Origin: Pseudomonas putida S13.1.2
GTDB lineage: Bacteria > Pseudomonadota > Gammaproteobacteria > Pseudomonadales > Pseudomonadaceae
Assembly: GCF_000498395.2 (NCBI RefSeq)
Contig: NZ_CP010979.1
Location: 4,650,001-4,714,000 of the forward strand
Length of the DNA stretch: 64,000 bases
Reading direction: 5' to 3'
Shown: piece after piece, positions 61,510-64,000 of the stretch
Layout of the letters: each line of letters opens with the position of its first letter
Numbering within the stretch: position 1 is the stretch's first letter
Notes under the pieces: generated by a model
The model's input: only the letters and a program-made list of their open reading frames with translations
What the model was told of the DNA's origin: nothing
Database searches by the model: none
Translations under genes and position numbers: made by a program

Positions 61510-61770
61510 TCAGGGCTTTTCGAGCGCCCACAGATCGCTTTCGATGCTCTCGAACCGCTCCTTGAGGTGCAGCTGAACATCGGCAATCGCCCTGTTGTAG
61601 TAAAGGGGTGCAATTTCTTTGCTGAACAGCTCAAGCACCTCGGCCACCTCGAACGACCCCAGCTGCAGCTCGAAACGGTCTTCGAGGAAGCGCTTGAGCG
61701 TGTCGAGCGCATCGCGCTCCTGCTCGGGGGCCAACGTGAGGACCGGGGCCTTGGCTTTCGACCTGTTCAT
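61510..61770 (-). CDS. DUF2164 family protein
   Basis: 86-residue acidic helical protein (LAPEQERDALDTLKRFLEDR, LGSFEVAEVLELFSKEIAPLYYN). DUF2164 proteins are small with no known function and are often found among his genes in pseudomonads. Its start codon directly follows the hisH stop (TAAATG), so it is translationally coupled. Confidence 0.85.
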   Translation of the reverse strand: MNRSKAKAPVLTLAPEQERDALDTLKRFLEDRFELQLGSFEVAEVLELFSKEIAPLYYNRAIADVQLHLKERFESIESDLWALEKP

Positions 61771-62409
61771 TTACCAGCGCCCGTCCCAGGCGACGAAGTT
61801 CTGCAGCAACTGCAGGCCATGGGTATGGCTCTTCTCCGGGTGGAACTGCACGGCAAAGCGCGAGCCGTCCGCCAGCGCAGCGGCGAAATCGACGCCATAG
61901 TGGCCGCGGCCGACTACCTGGCCCGGCTTGCCGGCATTGATGTAGTAGCTGTGCACGAAGTAGAAACGCGCCTGGTCGGGGATGTCATGCCACAGCGGGT
62001 GGTGGATGGTCTGGCTGACTTCGTTCCAGCCCATGTGCGGCACCTTCAGGTGCTCGCCGTCTTCTTGCAGGTCTTTGCCGAAGAAGCGCACCTGGCCCGG
62101 GAACATGCCGATGCAGTCGACACCGGCGTTTTCCTCGCTGTGTTCAAGCAGCGCCTGCATGCCCACGCAGATACCGAGAAACGGGCGGTCCTGGCTGACT
62201 TCGCGCACCAGGCTGTCGAAGCCCAGGCGGCGGATTTCGGCCATGCAGTCGCGGATCGCGCCCACACCCGGGAATACCACGCGGTCAGCTTCACGAATCA
62301 CTGCGGCGTCGCTGGTGACCAGCACCTTGCCGGCACCGACGTGTTCGAGCGCCTTGGCCACCGAGTGCAGGTTGCCCATGCCATAGTCGATTACGGCTAC
62401 CGTCTGCAT
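61771..62409 (-). CDS. hisH: Imidazole glycerol phosphate synthase glutaminase subunit HisH
   Basis: 212-residue class I glutamine amidotransferase. The nucleophile is in GICVGMQALLEHSEE and the His/Glu pair in FHPEKSH. It supplies ammonia to HisF. Start directly after the hisB stop (TAAATG). Confidence 0.97.
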   Translation of the reverse strand: MQTVAVIDYGMGNLHSVAKALEHVGAGKVLVTSDAAVIREADRVVFPGVGAIRDCMAEIRRLGFDSLVREVSQDRPFLGICVGMQALLEHSEENAGVDCIGMFPGQVRFFGKDLQEDGEHLKVPHMGWNEVSQTIHHPLWHDIPDQARFYFVHSYYINAGKPGQVVGRGHYGVDFAAALADGSRFAVQFHPEKSHTHGLQLLQNFVAWDGRW

Positions 62410-63003
62410 TTACAGGCACCCTTTGGTCGACGGCATCTGCCCGGCCATGCGCTCGTCGAGGGTGACAGCCATGCGCAGCGCGCGGCCGAATGCCTTGAAC
62501 ACGGTTTCGATCTGGTGGTGGGTGTTGTGGCCACGCAGGTTGTCGATGTGCAGGGTTACCAGCGCGTGGTTGACGAAGCCCTGGAAGAACTCCTGGAACA
62601 AGTCGACATCGAAGCCGCCAACGCTGGCACGGGTATACGGCACGTGCATCTGCAGGCCGGGGCGGCCGGAGAAGTCGATGACCACGCGCGACAGCGCTTC
62701 GTCCAGCGGCACGTAGGCGTGGCCGTAACGGAAGATACCTTTCTTGTCACCGATGGCCTGGGCGAATGCCATGCCCAGGGTAATACCGACGTCCTCGACG
62801 GTATGGTGATCGTCGATATGCAGGTCACCCTTGCACTCGATATCCAGATCGATCAGCCCATGGCGGGCAATCTGGTCCAGCATGTGTTCAAGGAAAGGCA
62901 CACCGATATCGAATCGGGCCTTGCCACTGCCATCGAGGTTGATCGAGCACTTGACCTGGGTTTCCAGGGTATTGCGCTCGACGGAAGCCTTACGTTCGAC
63001 CAT
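62410..63003 (-). CDS. hisB: Imidazoleglycerol-phosphate dehydratase HisB
   Basis: 197-residue monofunctional dehydratase without the phosphatase domain found in enterics. Metal-binding repeats are VPFLEHMLDQIARHG and DDHHTVEDVGI, then LVTLHIDNLRGHNTHHQIE. Start at 63003 chosen to match the MVERKASVERNT beginning and the usual 197-residue length. Confidence 0.96.
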   Translation of the reverse strand: MVERKASVERNTLETQVKCSINLDGSGKARFDIGVPFLEHMLDQIARHGLIDLDIECKGDLHIDDHHTVEDVGITLGMAFAQAIGDKKGIFRYGHAYVPLDEALSRVVIDFSGRPGLQMHVPYTRASVGGFDVDLFQEFFQGFVNHALVTLHIDNLRGHNTHHQIETVFKAFGRALRMAVTLDERMAGQMPSTKGCL

Positions 63004-63143
63004 CACCAGCTCCGCAAAATCATTGGGCGAAAAGGGCTCCATTATAGGCCCAGAACGCGCCAGCTTGAAACGCGGATGACATATGGCAAAGCAAGCAATT
63101 ACGGGGGCTGGATGCTGCTACAGGTCTATACAACTGCGTAATG

Positions 63144-63162
63144 GGGGCTGCTTTGCAGCCCA
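63144..63162. repeat. GGGCTGC hairpin element
   Basis: GGGGGCTGCTTTGCAGCCC, the small inverted element also seen next to REPs, lying between hisB's upstream end and the MFS gene's stop; may end MFS transcription. Confidence 0.5.
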
Positions 63163-63172
63163 TGCAGTTACA

Positions 63173-64000
63173 TCAATGGAACAGAACAGCAGTCTTCTGC
63201 AGTGTCACCCACACACCCCAGGCCAGCGGCACGACCACCACAGCCCAGGCCAGCAACACCAGCGCCAGGCTGCCCGGGGCCGCCTTCCACTCCAGCGACC
63301 GCGCCCCATCGGCGCCCTTGTCATGGCTGAGCGCCCGCTCGGCCGCCAGTTCGGCATCACTCATGAAGTGCTTGTCGGCCACCGGGCGCACCAGCATGTT
63401 GCAGATAAAGCCCAGCACCAACAGGCCAGCAAGGATGTACAAGGTCATGTCGTAAGCCGCTGCCCGCTCCACCCCCGCTGCCAACTGAGACTCGCGCAGG
63501 TAAGTGATCAATACCGGGCCCAGCACCCCCGCCGCTGCCCAGGCGGTCAGCAGGCGACCATGAATAGCGCCGACCATCTGCGTGCCGAACAGGTCAGCCA
63601 GGTACGCCGGCACGGTCGCGAAACCGCCGCCATACATCGACAGGATGATGCAGAACGCGGCCACGAACAGCGCCACGTTACCCAGGTGCCCCATGTTCGG
63701 CACCAGGCTGTAAAGGCCAACGCCCAGGGCGAAGAAGGCGAAGTAGGTGTTCTTGCGGCCGATGTAGTCGGAGAACGACGCCCAGAAGAACCGCCCGCCA
63801 ATGTTGAACAGGCTCAACAGGCCCGTGAAGCCGGCGGCGATCGCGGCAATCTGCGCCAGCTGGGCAGCATTCAGCTGGCTGAAGGTCAGTTCGTTACCCA
63901 GCAATTTGCCGGCGAACACTTCCTGCAGCAGGGGCGACGCCATGCCGAGAATACCGATGCCCGCCGACACGTTCAGGCACAGTACCAGCCAGATCAGCGC
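63173..64000 (-). CDS. OxlT-like MFS transporter (5' partial)
   Basis: The frame is open to the window's right edge, so the N-terminal part (about half) is missing. Visible: C-terminal MFS helices with GFTGLLSLFNIGGRFFWASF-SDYIGRKNTYFAFF, the family loop between helices 8 and 9, and a cytoplasmic insert. The pattern fits oxalate/formate antiporter-type (OxlT-like) transporters. A small anion or formate transport role would fit nearby formate-producing enzymes, but this is only a suggestion. Confidence 0.82.
   Translation of the reverse strand, partial: ALIWLVLCLNVSAGIGILGMASPLLQEVFAGKLLGNELTFSQLNAAQLAQIAAIAAGFTGLLSLFNIGGRFFWASFSDYIGRKNTYFAFFALGVGLYSLVPNMGHLGNVALFVAAFCIILSMYGGGFATVPAYLADLFGTQMVGAIHGRLLTAWAAAGVLGPVLITYLRESQLAAGVERAAAYDMTLYILAGLLVLGFICNMLVRPVADKHFMSDAELAAERALSHDKGADGARSLEWKAAPGSLALVLLAWAVVVVPLAWGVWVTLQKTAVLFH

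Overview
The window is GC-rich chromosomal DNA of a fluorescent pseudomonad, most likely the Pseudomonas putida group. This rests on recognisable families (CreBCD, glutathione-independent FdhA, McpH-like receptor, GbdR/CdhR, GbcAB, DgcAB, SoxBDAG, ChoXWV), on gene order, and on more than 20 loci with P. putida-type REP palindromes. No rRNA, tRNA or CRISPR array was seen. About 57 protein genes are supported; the first (GST) and last (MFS transporter) run off the window edges.

Layout. 1-9.5 kb: GST end, creD-creC-creB, a periplasmic retropepsin-like protein, a YihG-type acyltransferase, a PuuP-like permease, a DUF2780 protein and an AT-rich orphan Rhs-core gene. 9.5-19.9 kb: fdhA, purU, soxG, soxA, soxD, soxB and glyA on the minus strand, then ltaE. 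20-24.6 kb: two chemoreceptors flanking a divergent ZapA/ZapB-like pair. 24.6-25.6 kb: a REP/40-bp tandem-repeat array and a REP-associated tyrosine transposase. 25.6-28.3 kb: gbcB/gbcA, divergent. 28.4-30 kb: a second orphan Rhs-core gene and a gene-poor stretch with clustered DnaA-box sequences, a three-copy 38-bp motif and a cold-shock gene remnant. 30-37.9 kb: dipeptidase, DUF5943 protein, dgcA, dgcB, etfA, etfB. 38.2-43.9 kb: a LprI-like protein, cdhR, then caiX and the carnitine-degradation genes. 44-53.2 kb: a REP-flanked five-gene unit (ECF sigma, FecR, STN-containing TonB receptor, PqqL-like M16 protease, YddA-like ABC protein) with a Fur-box-like site. 53.4-59.8 kb: gbdR, sdaA, choXWV. 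60-63 kb: hisF, hisA, DUF2164, hisH, hisB; then the MFS transporter end.

How it works together. Most of the middle is one catabolic neighbourhood for quaternary amines. CaiX and ChoX are binding proteins for a ChoWV-type importer. Carnitine is oxidised (LcdH), cleaved with acetyl-CoA (BKACE) and hydrolysed by a thioesterase to glycine betaine. GbcAB makes dimethylglycine, DgcAB with a dedicated ETF makes sarcosine, SoxBDAG makes glycine and one-carbon units, GlyA makes serine and SdaA makes pyruvate. FdhA and PurU handle formaldehyde and formyl-folate. GbdR and CdhR, both GATase-like AraC regulators, lie beside 21-bp-spaced direct repeats in the choX and caiX promoters.

The most unusual content is the sigma-regulated protease-associated import system (44-53 kb), the DnaA-box/38-bp repeat region (29.2-29.8 kb), the expanded REP array beside the RAYT gene, and the second ZapA/ZapB-like pair.
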